Assembly (NCBI GenBank): GCA_020634435.1
Contig: JACKBS010000010.1
Location: 310,001-374,000 of the forward strand
Source of the DNA: Ardenticatenaceae bacterium
GTDB lineage: Bacteria > Chloroflexota > Anaerolineae > Promineifilales > Promineifilaceae
Direction: 5' to 3'
Length of the DNA stretch: 64,000 nucleotides
Part shown: one piece after another, positions 1-8,822 of the stretch
How the letters are laid out: each line of letters starts with the position of its first letter
How positions within the stretch are numbered: the first letter of the stretch is position 1
Position numbers and translations under genes: made by a program
The notes under the pieces: generated by a model
Databases searched by the model: none
What the model was told of the DNA's origin: nothing
The model's input: the letters and a program-made list of their open reading frames with translations, nothing else

Positions 1-104
1 TAAAAAGATCTGGCTGTGATATTGACCCGTAAAATTGGGTGTTGGCGTGGGGCACAGCCAACATCTAATTTTCTATTTGTGTCCACAACCTATGGAGGTA
101 ATTT

Positions 105-869
105 GTGAAGAAGAAATTGTTTGTTGTGTTGCTGTTGTTTATGGCTTTGCTCACCGTGACAGCGTGTGGGCTTTTGGAAGAACCAGCTGCGCCCAGCGCC
201 ACGCTGGAAGCGGTGCCGTTGGAAATTGACCAGGCAGAGGAAGCGGCAACGGCCGTTCCCGCCACAGAAGTCGCTGAAGAAATGGAAGAAACGGCCGTAC
301 CCGAAACAGAAACTTCCGAAACTGCATCTGGTGGGCTGGTTGTGTATGAAATCAGTTCGGGTAGCTCGGAAGTGCGCTTTGAGCTGGATGAAGATTTACG
401 CGGTGTGCGGACCACCGTTGTGGGCACCACCGATCAGGTAGCGGGCCAGATTGCCCTGGACCTGAGCGATCTTTCCACTGCCCAGGTGGGCGAGATTCAA
501 ATCAATGCCCGGACGCTGGCGACAGACAATAATTTCCGTAACCGGGCTATTCAAAACGAAATTTTGGACACGGGCGAATTTGAACTTATCTCTTTTGTAC
601 CTACCGCAATTAATGGCCTGCCTGCTTCGGCAACCGTGGGTCAATTTATTGAGTTTACAATTGAAGGGGAATTGACAATTCGGGACGTGACCGAAACGGT
701 GACTTTTGATGTGACGGCAACGGCCGTTACCGAGACTGCCATTCAAGGTACTGCCACAGCTACCGTTTTGCGCGACACCTACGGCCTCAATATCCCTGAG
801 GTTCCCAACGTAGCCAACGTAGAAAATGAAGTTGATTTGATCATCAACTTCGTGGCCAATGCCTCGTAA
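105..869 (+). CDS. YceI-domain lipoprotein
   Basis: A secreted lipoprotein with a C-terminal YceI-like domain, a lipocalin-like beta barrel that in known members binds isoprenoid or other amphiphilic ligands. The first 20 residues form a signal peptide ending in a lipobox (LTVTAC, Cys21). A Glu/Ala/Thr/Pro-rich linker follows to about residue 80, then the YceI domain (YEISSGSSEVRFEL... to the end) with the typical late strand pattern GELTIRDVTETVTF. The GTG start is chosen because GGAGG lies at 94-98. The ligand is unknown. The linker holds two in-frame copies of the ACGGCCGT motif, read as TAVP. Confidence 0.88.
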   Translation: MKKKLFVVLLLFMALLTVTACGLLEEPAAPSATLEAVPLEIDQAEEAATAVPATEVAEEMEETAVPETETSETASGGLVVYEISSGSSEVRFELDEDLRGVRTTVVGTTDQVAGQIALDLSDLSTAQVGEIQINARTLATDNNFRNRAIQNEILDTGEFELISFVPTAINGLPASATVGQFIEFTIEGELTIRDVTETVTFDVTATAVTETAIQGTATATVLRDTYGLNIPEVPNVANVENEVDLIINFVANAS

Positions 870-879
870 CAAAACAATG

Positions 880-919
880 GGAGAGTGGAGTGATGGCTTT
901 TGCTGTTCTTCACTCTCCC
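880..919 (+). terminator. Hairpin terminator after YceI gene
   Basis: GGGAGAGTGGAG (880-891) is complementary, with one mismatch, to CTTCACTCTCCC (908-919), about 10 bases after the YceI stop codon. No long T-run follows, so termination is inferred from position and stem only. Confidence 0.45.
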
Positions 920-1157
920 GAATTTCACCTCGTCTTTACGTTTTTCCCCGTCTTTTCCTTCAAATACAAGCTCAAACCTTACTGCGGTAACGTTGTTTAG
1001 TACTCTTTTCCCTATTACACTGAATCACGGACAGCAGAACGGATTCAACGAACACCACATTCTTGCAGGGAAATTGCAGTTCATTAGCAGGCCAAATGCA
1101 GCCGTTCCTGTAAAATTTAGCAGACTACTAAGACTACTCGCACCACAAGGAGATACA

Positions 1158-1955
1158 ATGTCCAAGGAAAGCATCATTGATGACAGCCGACCAAACGCGG
1201 GTCGCATGTACGATTATTATCTCGGTGGCAATCATAACTTTGAGGTAGATCGCCAAGCCGCAGATCAAGTTATCAAACTTTTGCCCTTTGCACCTAAAGG
1301 GGCACGCTTACAGCGCTGGGCGCTGCAAGATATTGCCAAAGAGCTTATTGAACGACGCAGCTACGACGTTATTATTGATTTTGCTTCAGGATTGCCCACC
1401 AATGACCATTTTCATGAGTTAGTGCCAGAAGGGACTACCGTTATTTACTCCGACTACGATCCGGTAGTAGTGGAATATGCTCGTGATATTTTAGGCGACA
1501 CACCCAATGTTTATTTCTTCGAGGCAGATGCTGCCCAACCAGAAGCTTTGCTAGAGCGCCCAGAAGTACAAGAACTTTTGGGTGGACGACGTAAGGTTGG
1601 TTTTGTTATGTGGGGGGTCAGCGCCTTTCTGACCGATGAGGTTATTGCTCATACCGCGAAGTACACATATGAGTGGGCGGCTCCCGGTAGTTGCCTGGTC
1701 TTTAATGCCCAAGGTGCCGACCTGCCAAAAAACGAGACGTTGGATCGGACGTTTCAAATTTATGAGCAAATGGGTGCCAAATTCCATAAGCGTGCCTTGG
1801 GCCATTTTCATGAGTTGCTTCAGCCTTGGAAAGTAGACCAGGACTTTATTACGCTGCTGGAATGGCATGGTTTCGATGAATCTGACCTGAACAAAGAAGA
1901 TTTGGAAGCAATTGGGCCGCTTGCTGGTGGCTATGGCGCTTATTTTGTGAAATAA
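1158..1955 (+). CDS. SAM-dependent methyltransferase, DUF574/PF04672 type
   Basis: A 265-residue protein matching the S-adenosyl methyltransferase family common in actinomycetes. The N-terminal RPNAGRMYDYYLGG..NF..DR signature (residues 11-30) is diagnostic, followed by a Rossmann-like core (VIIDFASGLPT, then VIYSDYDPVVV) expected to bind SAM. The substrate is unknown. The open frame extends upstream to about 900, but ATG 1158 has AAGGAGA at 1147-1153 and begins just before the conserved motif, so the upstream part is probably untranslated leader. It is followed after 5 bases by the sensor-like gene, suggesting one operon with the two-component genes. Confidence 0.85.
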   Translation: MSKESIIDDSRPNAGRMYDYYLGGNHNFEVDRQAADQVIKLLPFAPKGARLQRWALQDIAKELIERRSYDVIIDFASGLPTNDHFHELVPEGTTVIYSDYDPVVVEYARDILGDTPNVYFFEADAAQPEALLERPEVQELLGGRRKVGFVMWGVSAFLTDEVIAHTAKYTYEWAAPGSCLVFNAQGADLPKNETLDRTFQIYEQMGAKFHKRALGHFHELLQPWKVDQDFITLLEWHGFDESDLNKEDLEAIGPLAGGYGAYFVK

Positions 1956-1960
1956 GGAAC

Positions 1961-2440
1961 GTGATTGTGAGTGCAAACGGTTATCATCATCCTGCTGACT
2001 CAAATTTGAAAGCACGTCTGGCACAGCTGGTAGATGTGGACCGTACACAGTTGGCGCAAAGCTACCAGCGTGTGTTGCAGGAGGCGCTATTTAGCCGCCG
2101 GACTACGATACGGCCGAATATGGTGAAGCAGATTGCCTCAGATGAAATTGATCTGTTTATCAGCTTTTTGCAAACCTCTCAGGAGGCTGTAGCCCGTGGT
2201 GCGGCGTTGCAGCAAATTGGTTTGAATGAGCAGCCAGTGCTACGCATGAGCCAGGTGACCCGCCAATTTTTTGCTGCACGGCTAAGAAATGAAGAGATTG
2301 CCTCCGCTTTGGAAATAATCGACGCTTATCAGGAGCAATTGATGCTGGGGTTTATTCAAAGCCTGGAAAAAGAGGTTTTTAGGGTTCAGGAGCGAACACG
2401 ACAAGCTTATGAACGTGTTTCGGAGCGGGAACGGCCGTAA
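1961..2440 (+). CDS. Stand-alone sensor-like domain protein, paralog of the kinase N-terminus
   Basis: A 159-residue, mostly helical protein. It aligns along most of its length with residues 10-150 of the following histidine kinase: both share RRT(T/S)IRPNM(V/L)K.IA, E(I/V)(D/E)LF, a GA.L...GL.E pattern and ID.YQE. It lacks kinase domains, so it looks like a detached sensor or partner subunit made by duplication. The start is GTG 1961 or GTG 1967; AAGGA at 1953-1957 fits the second better. It sits 8 bases before the kinase gene. I do not recognise a named family for this domain. Confidence 0.75.
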   Translation: MIVSANGYHHPADSNLKARLAQLVDVDRTQLAQSYQRVLQEALFSRRTTIRPNMVKQIASDEIDLFISFLQTSQEAVARGAALQQIGLNEQPVLRMSQVTRQFFAARLRNEEIASALEIIDAYQEQLMLGFIQSLEKEVFRVQERTRQAYERVSERERP

Positions 2441-2448
2441 ATACCGGT

Positions 2449-3660
2449 ATGGAAAACGCAAAAACGCTTACCCCTGATGCCTGGAAGGAAATGCTGGCTG
2501 ACTTCATTGAAGACAACCGGGCAGAATTTGAAAGTCGATTTGTGCTCGTTTTGCGCAGTTTTTTGTTTGACCGGCGTACTTCTATTCGCCCTAACATGCT
2601 CAAAGGCATTGCTGCTAACGAAGTAGAGCTATTTGCTGGGTTTTTTAGGGGAAAAACATTTTCTGCTGTTGAGCATGGGGCTGAACTGCATGAGCTTGGT
2701 TTGCATGAATTGGCACTTCTCCGTTTAGGCAAAGAGGCGCGTCAATTTTTGCTCGCTAACTTTCCTCCTGACCAAATTGCTCCGGCGCTAGAGGCAATTG
2801 ATCACTATCAGGAAATGATTGTTCAGGGGTACATCTATGCCAATGAACGGAACATCCTGAAAGAGCAGGAAATGATTCGTGGTGCTCTGCAAACGGCCGT
2901 TGGCCGTTACACTGTGGAAATTAAAGAGATTGAAGGCATGGCCGAAAAAGCAATCCAGGCTAGCCAGTTCAAAACACAGTTTATTGCCCGCATTGGGCAC
3001 GAGCTTCGCACACCGGTTGGGGCCATGATGGGCCTGGCCCAAATGCTACAAGCAGAAATTTACGGCCCCCTCTCACCGCAACAAAAGGATTTGACCCAAC
3101 GAATCATCCATAAATCAGAAGTGCTTAAGCAGGTTTTTGCCGAGCTGTTGGATCAATCACAGATTGAATCTGGTCAGCTGCGCTTGAAGGCGGCTCCGTT
3201 TTCACCCCGAGACTTAGTCGAACAGGTGCATGTCAATTATCTGCCGTTGGCTTTGGGCAAAAGTTTGTCCATGCGTTTGATGGTTGATGATACCCTGCCA
3301 GATACGGCCGTTGGCGACAAGAGTAGATTGGAGCAAATCATTACCAACCTCATTGTCAACGCCATCAAGTACACGGATGAGGGCAATATTTGGGTGGGTG
3401 CCTTCAAATCAAATGCAACCCATTGGTCTGTTGAAGTAAAAGATACCGGCATTGGCATTGCTCAGGAACATCTGGATTACGTTTTTGAACCTTTCCGACA
3501 AACAGATGAGTCATCCGGTCGTCAATATGGCGGTGTTGGGCTGGGTTTGGCCATTGTGCAGCAGTTGGTAAAAGCAATGAATGGCACAGTTGAAGTAAAA
3601 AGCAAGCTTGGACAAGGCAGCACATTTACCGTGCATTTGCCGCTGGAATTAACGGCATAA
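2449..3660 (+). CDS. Cytoplasmic sensor histidine kinase
   Basis: A 403-residue kinase with no transmembrane segment. Residues 1-150 are the sensor-like domain shared with the preceding protein. HisKA follows, with phospho-acceptor His184 in FIARIGHELRTP. HATPase_c carries the N box (NLIVNAIKYT), G1 (DTGIGI) and G2 (GGVGLGLAIVQQL). It should autophosphorylate and pass phosphate to the receiver protein encoded next. The signal is unknown; a soluble sensor implies an internal or protein-borne cue. Gene order methyltransferase, sensor paralog, kinase, receiver suggests one signalling operon. Confidence 0.92.
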   Translation: MENAKTLTPDAWKEMLADFIEDNRAEFESRFVLVLRSFLFDRRTSIRPNMLKGIAANEVELFAGFFRGKTFSAVEHGAELHELGLHELALLRLGKEARQFLLANFPPDQIAPALEAIDHYQEMIVQGYIYANERNILKEQEMIRGALQTAVGRYTVEIKEIEGMAEKAIQASQFKTQFIARIGHELRTPVGAMMGLAQMLQAEIYGPLSPQQKDLTQRIIHKSEVLKQVFAELLDQSQIESGQLRLKAAPFSPRDLVEQVHVNYLPLALGKSLSMRLMVDDTLPDTAVGDKSRLEQIITNLIVNAIKYTDEGNIWVGAFKSNATHWSVEVKDTGIGIAQEHLDYVFEPFRQTDESSGRQYGGVGLGLAIVQQLVKAMNGTVEVKSKLGQGSTFTVHLPLELTA

Positions 3661-3676
3661 CCGTATGGAGGATTTT

Positions 3677-4036
3677 GTGGAGACAAAGCCACTGGCATTA
3701 ATTATCGAAGATGATCCGGATCAAAATTTGGTCTTTACAACAGCGTTAAATCAGGCTGGTTATGAGACTGAATCCATTATGAACGGGCAAAAGGCACAAC
3801 AGCGCTTATCTGAGATTGTTCCTAAAATGATTGTGCTGGATTTACACATTCCCAACATCACCGGTCAGACTTTGCTACGACAGATTCGCTCGGATGTTCG
3901 CTTGGTTGATGCGTCGGTTATTTTGGCCACAGCCGATGCCGGTTTGGCAAATAGCCTGCAAGCAGAAGCCGATCTTGTTTTGTTAAAGCCAATCAGTTTT
4001 GATCAGCTAAGCATGTTGGCCAGCCGTTTTATTTAG
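3677..4036 (+). CDS. Single-domain response regulator
   Basis: A CheY-like receiver of about 119 residues with no output domain. It shows the acidic pair in LIIEDDPDQ, the phospho-acceptor Asp in MIVLDLHIPN, and the conserved Lys in VLLKPIS. It is the likely partner of the upstream kinase, acting through protein contacts. An ATG lies at 3665, but GTG 3677 has GGAGG immediately upstream (3667-3671) at good spacing, so GTG is preferred. It ends 2 bases before the convergent radical SAM gene. Confidence 0.88.
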   Translation: METKPLALIIEDDPDQNLVFTTALNQAGYETESIMNGQKAQQRLSEIVPKMIVLDLHIPNITGQTLLRQIRSDVRLVDASVILATADAGLANSLQAEADLVLLKPISFDQLSMLASRFI

Positions 4037-4038
4037 CA

Positions 4039-5637
4039 TTAGTCGCCTGGATTGTTAGAGTAGTCCAGGCCGAGTAGTTCCGCACCTTCAGAAATATTGC
4101 CTTTGTGTGTCGTCTGGTTAAATGTGACCATCCGTTTGGTCATCCAGGCAATAAGCGGCTTAAGCGGGGAGTGAATGAGCCGCATTTTCAGCGCCCCTTC
4201 CCAGTAATTCTTAAAATATTGGTTGCGCCAACGCCAGCGGAGGAGATTGTAATACGGCCGTAACAACCAATGCCCCTGTGAGCGCCCCACAAACAAAATA
4301 TCGTTGATGTCGCACATCACCTGCGCTTCGTCATCGCTGATCCACGGTGTGTTGCCCCGGTTAAGGTCCATCTCCACCCAGCCTTCCTGGTTTGCGGGCG
4401 GGATGTAGCCCATTTCCAGCGCCTTGGGCCAGAGCGGTGTGCCAGGGTATGGCATGTAGACGCACACCGAGCAGCGCACCTTCTCGCTCATTGCCGCCAG
4501 TGCTTCAATCGTATCAAACGTCTCCTTCGTTTCGTGCGGCTGCTCTTCTGGCATGCCCACGATGAAAGAGCAGTTGGCCTCAATGTGCGGTGCATACTGC
4601 ACCAGATTGCCGATACCCAACAAAATTTGCTCGGCGTCCTGGTCCTTGGTCATCCGGTCCAGCACCTCTTGCGAGGCCGATTCCACGCCGATGTTGACCC
4701 ATTGGCAGCCGGTGTCGTTCATCCACTGCACAAATTCTGGCTTCAGCAGCTGCACGCGTACCTGCCCGCTCCACGGCATCCCGATTTTTTCCACCAGCCG
4801 CTGCATCGGCTTGATCCGGCCAAACAGGTAATCGTCGGCGTAATCAATGGCATCGACGCTGTAATTTTCCTTGAGCCAGTTGATCTGGTTGATGATGAAC
4901 TCGTCGGAGTGCTGCCGCCAGGTGCGCTTCATGACGACTTCGTTGTAGCAAAAGCCGCAGCGGAACGGGCAGCCCCGCGAAATGTAGACGGGGATGGCCC
5001 GTTGATACGGCCCACTGGGTATGAGGTACGCTTCCACATCATCCAGCAAATCCCAGCGAGGGTAGTATTTGTCGAGGTCCTGGATGAACGGCCGTTCCCG
5101 GAAAAACATCGGGAAGCCATCTTCAGCACGCTTGTAGGCCAGCCCTGGCACGGTGGACCAATCGCGGGCCGGAATGCGACCGGCCAGCAGCAGGGCAAAC
5201 TCTTGCGCCGTCTCCTCGCCTTCGTTCACAATGACAAAATCAACATACTCCTCTTTGAGCACTTCCGTCGGCATGATGGTGGCGTGCACGCCGCCCCACA
5301 CCACGGGGATGCCCAGGTTATGCACTCGCTTGGAAGCCTCAATGGTGGGTTTGAGCTGCGGCCCGGTAATGGTGCTGAAGCCGACGAATAACGGCCGTTC
5401 CGCCGCTACCTGCGCCACAAACTCCTCCAGATACTCTTCTGTCTCATGAAACAGGCGGCAGGTAAAACCAACTTTTTCTAGCGCGTCCGCCACGTACATA
5501 ATGCCAAACGGCGGGTACATATCGCGATGATTTCGGAAATTGATCAGAAAAATGACCTTGCTGGTATCGGCGGGCAGTTGCGGCAAAGAATCGGGCGAAA
5601 CCTGAACATCGTTTAAGCTCAATAAAGGCTGTACCAT
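4039..5637 (-). CDS. B12-binding-domain radical SAM protein
   Basis: A 532-residue enzyme with an N-terminal cobalamin-binding-like Rossmann domain (PPFGIMYVADALEK, VGFST, VWGGVHAT, NEGEET). A radical SAM core follows, with the 4Fe-4S cluster Cys triad C223-x3-C227-x2-C230 in RGCPFRCGFC. This layout is typical of BchE/HpnP-like methylases and methylthiotransferase relatives; the substrate cannot be read from sequence. The ATG at 5637 is preferred over an upstream ATG (5664) because GAGG precedes it by about 8 bases. It is transcribed divergently from the protoglobin gene. Confidence 0.9.
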   Translation of the reverse strand: MVQPLLSLNDVQVSPDSLPQLPADTSKVIFLINFRNHRDMYPPFGIMYVADALEKVGFTCRLFHETEEYLEEFVAQVAAERPLFVGFSTITGPQLKPTIEASKRVHNLGIPVVWGGVHATIMPTEVLKEEYVDFVIVNEGEETAQEFALLLAGRIPARDWSTVPGLAYKRAEDGFPMFFRERPFIQDLDKYYPRWDLLDDVEAYLIPSGPYQRAIPVYISRGCPFRCGFCYNEVVMKRTWRQHSDEFIINQINWLKENYSVDAIDYADDYLFGRIKPMQRLVEKIGMPWSGQVRVQLLKPEFVQWMNDTGCQWVNIGVESASQEVLDRMTKDQDAEQILLGIGNLVQYAPHIEANCSFIVGMPEEQPHETKETFDTIEALAAMSEKVRCSVCVYMPYPGTPLWPKALEMGYIPPANQEGWVEMDLNRGNTPWISDDEAQVMCDINDILFVGRSQGHWLLRPYYNLLRWRWRNQYFKNYWEGALKMRLIHSPLKPLIAWMTKRMVTFNQTTHKGNISEGAELLGLDYSNNPGD

Positions 5638-5846
5638 TCGATTTTCCTCTTCCATTTGGAGCAAACAAACATATTGTTGAATCTATACCTATCTTACTCA
5701 AATTCTCTAATTCCGCACGGTTGGTACCTTCGGGGGATTTTTGCAGCGTGTAACAATAGCTGTAATTTCCAAATGCAATCTTACTTTTGCTTTTAATAAA
5801 ATGTACGCAGATAATTCTCCATCGGTTTTGGGAGGTAGTAGTTTTT

Positions 5847-6425
5847 ATGGAAAAGGTACTCAAAGATTTAGTAGCGCTCACTGGTTTGGCAAAACGCGAT
5901 TTCCAGATTTTGCAGGAGGCCGCGCCCCAGACCAAGCTTTGGGTCGAAGATTTTGTTCAGATTTTTTACGACACCCTTTATGGGTATGAATCCACTTCGC
6001 ATGTGTTTAAAGAAGGCGAACGTGAAGCGCGTGAAAAAACATTGCGTGATTGGTATTTGGAAGTAGCCGGGGGCGATTTGAAGCGCCAAAATTTTTGGCA
6101 ACATCAATGGTTTGTTGGGTTGGTGCACATTCCGCGGAAAGTCACCAATACGTTCATGTTTAGCATGATGAGCAAAGTTCAGCAGCATTTTCTACAAAAG
6201 TGCATGAACACATTTGAGCCGACACAGGCTGTGGCCGTTTACACTTCCTTTAAGCGCGTAACGGACGTGATTGCCGGTCTCATTGCCGAGGGTTATTTCT
6301 CTAACTACATTTTGGCAATGGAGCAGGTGGCTGGTTTGCGTCCCGCCTTGATCGAGCGCATGATGAGCATTGAAGTGGGCAAGATGATCGCCGAAGCCCG
6401 TAGCAAAATGCTTCAGCCTACTTAA
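5847..6425 (+). CDS. Stand-alone protoglobin-domain heme protein
   Basis: A 192-residue all-helical protein resembling the protoglobin or globin-coupled-sensor heme domain without an output domain. The expected proximal histidine is His94 in VGLVHIPRKV; QNFWQHQWF precedes it and helices continue to the C-terminus. It likely binds O2, CO or NO. Start ATG 5847 has GGAGGT at 5831-5836. Function as sensor, NO detoxifier or O2 carrier is not resolved. Its nearness to the soluble kinase operon (about 1.8 kb away, separated by the radical SAM gene) is suggestive only. Confidence 0.8.
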   Translation: MEKVLKDLVALTGLAKRDFQILQEAAPQTKLWVEDFVQIFYDTLYGYESTSHVFKEGEREAREKTLRDWYLEVAGGDLKRQNFWQHQWFVGLVHIPRKVTNTFMFSMMSKVQQHFLQKCMNTFEPTQAVAVYTSFKRVTDVIAGLIAEGYFSNYILAMEQVAGLRPALIERMMSIEVGKMIAEARSKMLQPT

Positions 6426-6432
6426 GCCATCT

Positions 6433-6768
6433 TCATTTGGGCCCAATTGCTAGCCAGTTAATCATTTGGCGCAATGCCTCATAAGCCGCCAGGCGGGCTT
6501 CTGGGGTATTGTCTGTTTCCGCTTTGTCGATGTGGGCTTGCATTTGCCGCAGTGCATAAGGGGTCATGGCTAGAACAGTATCTGAACCTGAAGCCGTGTA
6601 CTTCACCAAAATATAGCGAATGAGTGCCGGGACGGGAATGCCCGTATCTTTGCTCAAATTCTCCAGCGTTGGCAGCGGGTCTACCACGCTGTACAGCGCC
6701 ACCTCTTCCTTAAAATTGGCATGTGGATCATCCGCTGTCCACGAATCTTTATAGGGATGTAGCTCCAT
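6433..6768 (-). CDS. Conserved hypothetical protein (DUF6027-like)
   Basis: A 111-residue soluble protein with an N-terminal DSWTADDPHANF segment, a PLPTLENLSKDTGIP segment that could be a helix-turn-helix-like element, and a helical C-terminus. It resembles small DUF6027-type proteins found near other Chloroflexota and actinomycete genes, but this is from memory of the pattern. ATG 6768 is preferred over TTG 6774 because AAGGA lies 7 bases upstream. It is convergent with the protoglobin gene (7 bases between stops). Confidence 0.6.
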   Translation of the reverse strand: MELHPYKDSWTADDPHANFKEEVALYSVVDPLPTLENLSKDTGIPVPALIRYILVKYTASGSDTVLAMTPYALRQMQAHIDKAETDNTPEARLAAYEALRQMINWLAIGPK

Positions 6769-6796
6769 TTTCAATTCCTTCCCAATGAACCAATCA

Positions 6797-6866
6797 AATT
6801 TTTATCAACAGATTGCCCAGATTGAAAGGATTCTATCTGCTTAATCTGCGCAATCTTTGATTTTTC
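6797..6866 (-). repeat. Dispersed repeat, GCAGATTNAGCAGAT family, copy 1
   Basis: This 70-base AT-rich intergenic segment is close to the reverse complement of 13546-13612: both carry ATCAAAGATT, CGCAGATT, AGCAGAT, TTTCAATCT and AATCTGTTG in the same order and spacing. It occurs only between genes here. Confidence 0.65.
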
Positions 6867-6937
6867 CTGTCTTAATATTTTCACCAGTAACGGCCGTTCC
6901 CACCCCCGATTACTGCTCACCACTCACCGATTCCCGC

Positions 6938-7738
6938 CTAATAATGTGCCAACTCGCCCGTCTGCTTCAGATGGCGGATGGCGTAGCGCAGGGCAAAGTA
7001 GGAGAGAGGGAGCAGTATGGCCGTAAATCCCCCCAGCACTAGCAAATCACCCCCAACCGCCGCAATTGTCTGGCCGCGCATCAGCGCCCCGCGCAATGCC
7101 CGCAGCGCGTAGGTAAACGGCAGCGCGTAGCTGATGACGCGCAACCAGCTAGGTAGCAGCTCCACCGGGAAAAAGACGCCGCTAAACACGTAGGCCACCG
7201 AGTTGATGAACCAGTTCATCGGATCACCCCGCTTGAACACAATCACAAACGCCGCCGAAAAGATGCCATAGCTGATTAAACTGGAGAGCGAGACAAGCAA
7301 GACGAGTACGGCCGTTCCCCAATTTGCATTCGAGAAATCGGCGCCAACGGCCGTTCCCACCCCTAGTTGCAGCAAAACCAACAGCACCCCCTCCAGCAGC
7401 ATCCACGACGATGGTCCCAGCAGCGCCAGCGTCACCGGCGTCGCCGTCACCAGCAGCGGCTCGATGGTGCCTTGCAACATTTCCTCCCGCAGATTGGCGG
7501 AAAACGCGTGGCTGCTCAGCTCCAAAAACTTGGAAAACGCCCCGCCGATAATCAAAAATGTGAAGTATGTGCCGCCTTCAACTTGTCCAGAACCGGAGCG
7601 CTGCAACAGCTGATCCAAAAAGAAAAAGAGCAGCACCGAAATAATCATCCCCAGGTAGCGGGTGACAAAGTTCAGTTTGTACGCCCAGGCCAGGCGGAAG
7701 TTGTGGGTGATGAGGGCGACTAGTTTGGCTGCGGTCAT
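6938..7738 (-). CDS. ABC-2 type transporter permease
   Basis: A 266-residue membrane protein with about six hydrophobic segments and the ABC-2 membrane domain pattern, including a cytoplasmic loop after TM2 (REEMLQGTIEPLL) and a late FSGVFFPVELLPSWL motif. It pairs with the ATPase encoded just upstream to form an exporter; the cargo (drug, polysaccharide or lipid) is unknown. The two genes are separated by a GCGGAG-type inverted repeat rather than overlapping. Confidence 0.88.
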   Translation of the reverse strand: MTAAKLVALITHNFRLAWAYKLNFVTRYLGMIISVLLFFFLDQLLQRSGSGQVEGGTYFTFLIIGGAFSKFLELSSHAFSANLREEMLQGTIEPLLVTATPVTLALLGPSSWMLLEGVLLVLLQLGVGTAVGADFSNANWGTAVLVLLVSLSSLISYGIFSAAFVIVFKRGDPMNWFINSVAYVFSGVFFPVELLPSWLRVISYALPFTYALRALRGALMRGQTIAAVGGDLLVLGGFTAILLPLSYFALRYAIRHLKQTGELAHY

Positions 7739-7741
7739 GTT

Positions 7742-7826
7742 TTTCTTAACCGCAGAGGGCGCGGAGAGCGCAGAGATTTTTTATTTCTTTTTCTCTGCGT
7801 CCTCCGCGTACTCTGCGGTGAGTTCT
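7742..7826. repeat. Inverted repeat, CCGCAGAGGGCGCGGAG family
   Basis: Left arm CCGCAGAGGGCGCGGAG (from about 7751) and the right arm ending ACTCTGCGG (about 7822) are imperfect inverted copies flanking a T-rich spacer. The repeat supplies the last codons of the ABC ATPase gene. Related arms recur at 8786-8822, 9205-9245, 39841-39860 and 39951-39974. Confidence 0.7.
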
Positions 7827-8785
7827 CCTCCACTAAAATGGGCCACGATGCGGCGTAATGATTCGTCGTCGGCGCGGTGGTAGCTTTCAAGACGGCCGTT
7901 TCCCCCCTCAATTACCGCAAACACCGCAAACCAAACCCGCTCATCCGCCAAAGCAATGTCGAAAGTCGTTTGGGTCGCGCCGCGTGAGATTTCCGTGACG
8001 GACTCCACGCCGTCCAACACCTGCCAGCTTTGCGTCAGCGCGTCGGGATTGCCTTCGACTACTAATCGGAACAGAGCGCGGCGGGGCAGCAGTGCGCCTA
8101 ATTCGGCGGGCGTGCCGACCGCCTGCACGGTGCCATTGGCTAAAATGATTACCCGGTCGCAAAAATTCTCCATCTCGTACAGCTCGTGGCTGATGAACAC
8201 CACCGTTTTGCCCTGCCGGTTCACCAGCTCATCGCGGATGAGCGCCTTCACAAAGTCGCTGGTTTGAACGTCCATGCTCTTAGTCGGTTCGTCTAAAAAC
8301 AAAATGGGCGGGTTGTGGATGAGGGCGCGAGCGATGTTGAGCCGCTGCTTTTGCCCGGTGGAAAGCGATTGCGTTGGCGCATTGGCTTTGTGAGTTAAAC
8401 CAAAGATGTCTAAAACTTCGCCAATGCGCTCGGCAATTTGCCCACGCGGCACGTTTTGCATGGCGGCGTAGAACTGTAAATTTTGGCGGGCGGTGAGACG
8501 GCCGTAAAACGATCGTTCATCAGCCGTCACCAGCCCAATCGAGGCCCGCACCTGCATTTCTTGCCGCACCACATCGAAGCCATTGACAACGGCCGTTCCG
8601 CCAGTCGGAGCCAGCAAAGTGGTCAACATGCGCACAATTGTGCTTTTGCCCGCGCCGTTGGGACCAAACAAGCCAAACAGTTCGCCCTCGCTCACCGAAA
8701 AAGTGATGTTGGAAACGGCCGTAACCGCCTTGCCCCGGCTTTGGTACGTCTTGCTTAAGTTGGTTGCTTTGATGATTTCTGTCAT
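7781..8785 (-). CDS. ABC transporter ATP-binding protein
   Basis: A 334-residue ATPase with Walker A (GPNGAGKST), signature LSTGQKQRLNIA, Walker B (ILFLDEP) and the H-loop in FISHE. It is longer than the usual 240-residue NBD and has a C-terminal extension of the DrrA/CcmA-like exporter class. The final residues (ELTAEYAEDAEKKK) are encoded by the dispersed GCGGAG repeat, so the native end was probably near AHFSGG. Operon partner: the ABC-2 permease downstream. Confidence 0.93.
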   Translation of the reverse strand: MTEIIKATNLSKTYQSRGKAVTAVSNITFSVSEGELFGLFGPNGAGKSTIVRMLTTLLAPTGGTAVVNGFDVVRQEMQVRASIGLVTADERSFYGRLTARQNLQFYAAMQNVPRGQIAERIGEVLDIFGLTHKANAPTQSLSTGQKQRLNIARALIHNPPILFLDEPTKSMDVQTSDFVKALIRDELVNRQGKTVVFISHELYEMENFCDRVIILANGTVQAVGTPAELGALLPRRALFRLVVEGNPDALTQSWQVLDGVESVTEISRGATQTTFDIALADERVWFAVFAVIEGGNGRLESYHRADDESLRRIVAHFSGGELTAEYAEDAEKKK

Positions 8786-8822
8786 TTTTTTTCACCGCGG
8801 AGAGCGCGGAGGGCGCGGAGTT
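8786..8822. repeat. GCGGAG-family repeat between ATPase and GxxExxY genes
   Basis: A purine-rich segment (CCGCGGAGAGCGCGGAGG) of the same family as 7742-7826. It fills nearly the whole 37-base gap between two minus-strand genes. Confidence 0.65.

Noticed and set aside
4534..5391. 285-codon open frame opposite the radical SAM gene
   Set aside because: It is the antisense shadow of a gene with clear catalytic motifs; its own composition resembles no protein family.
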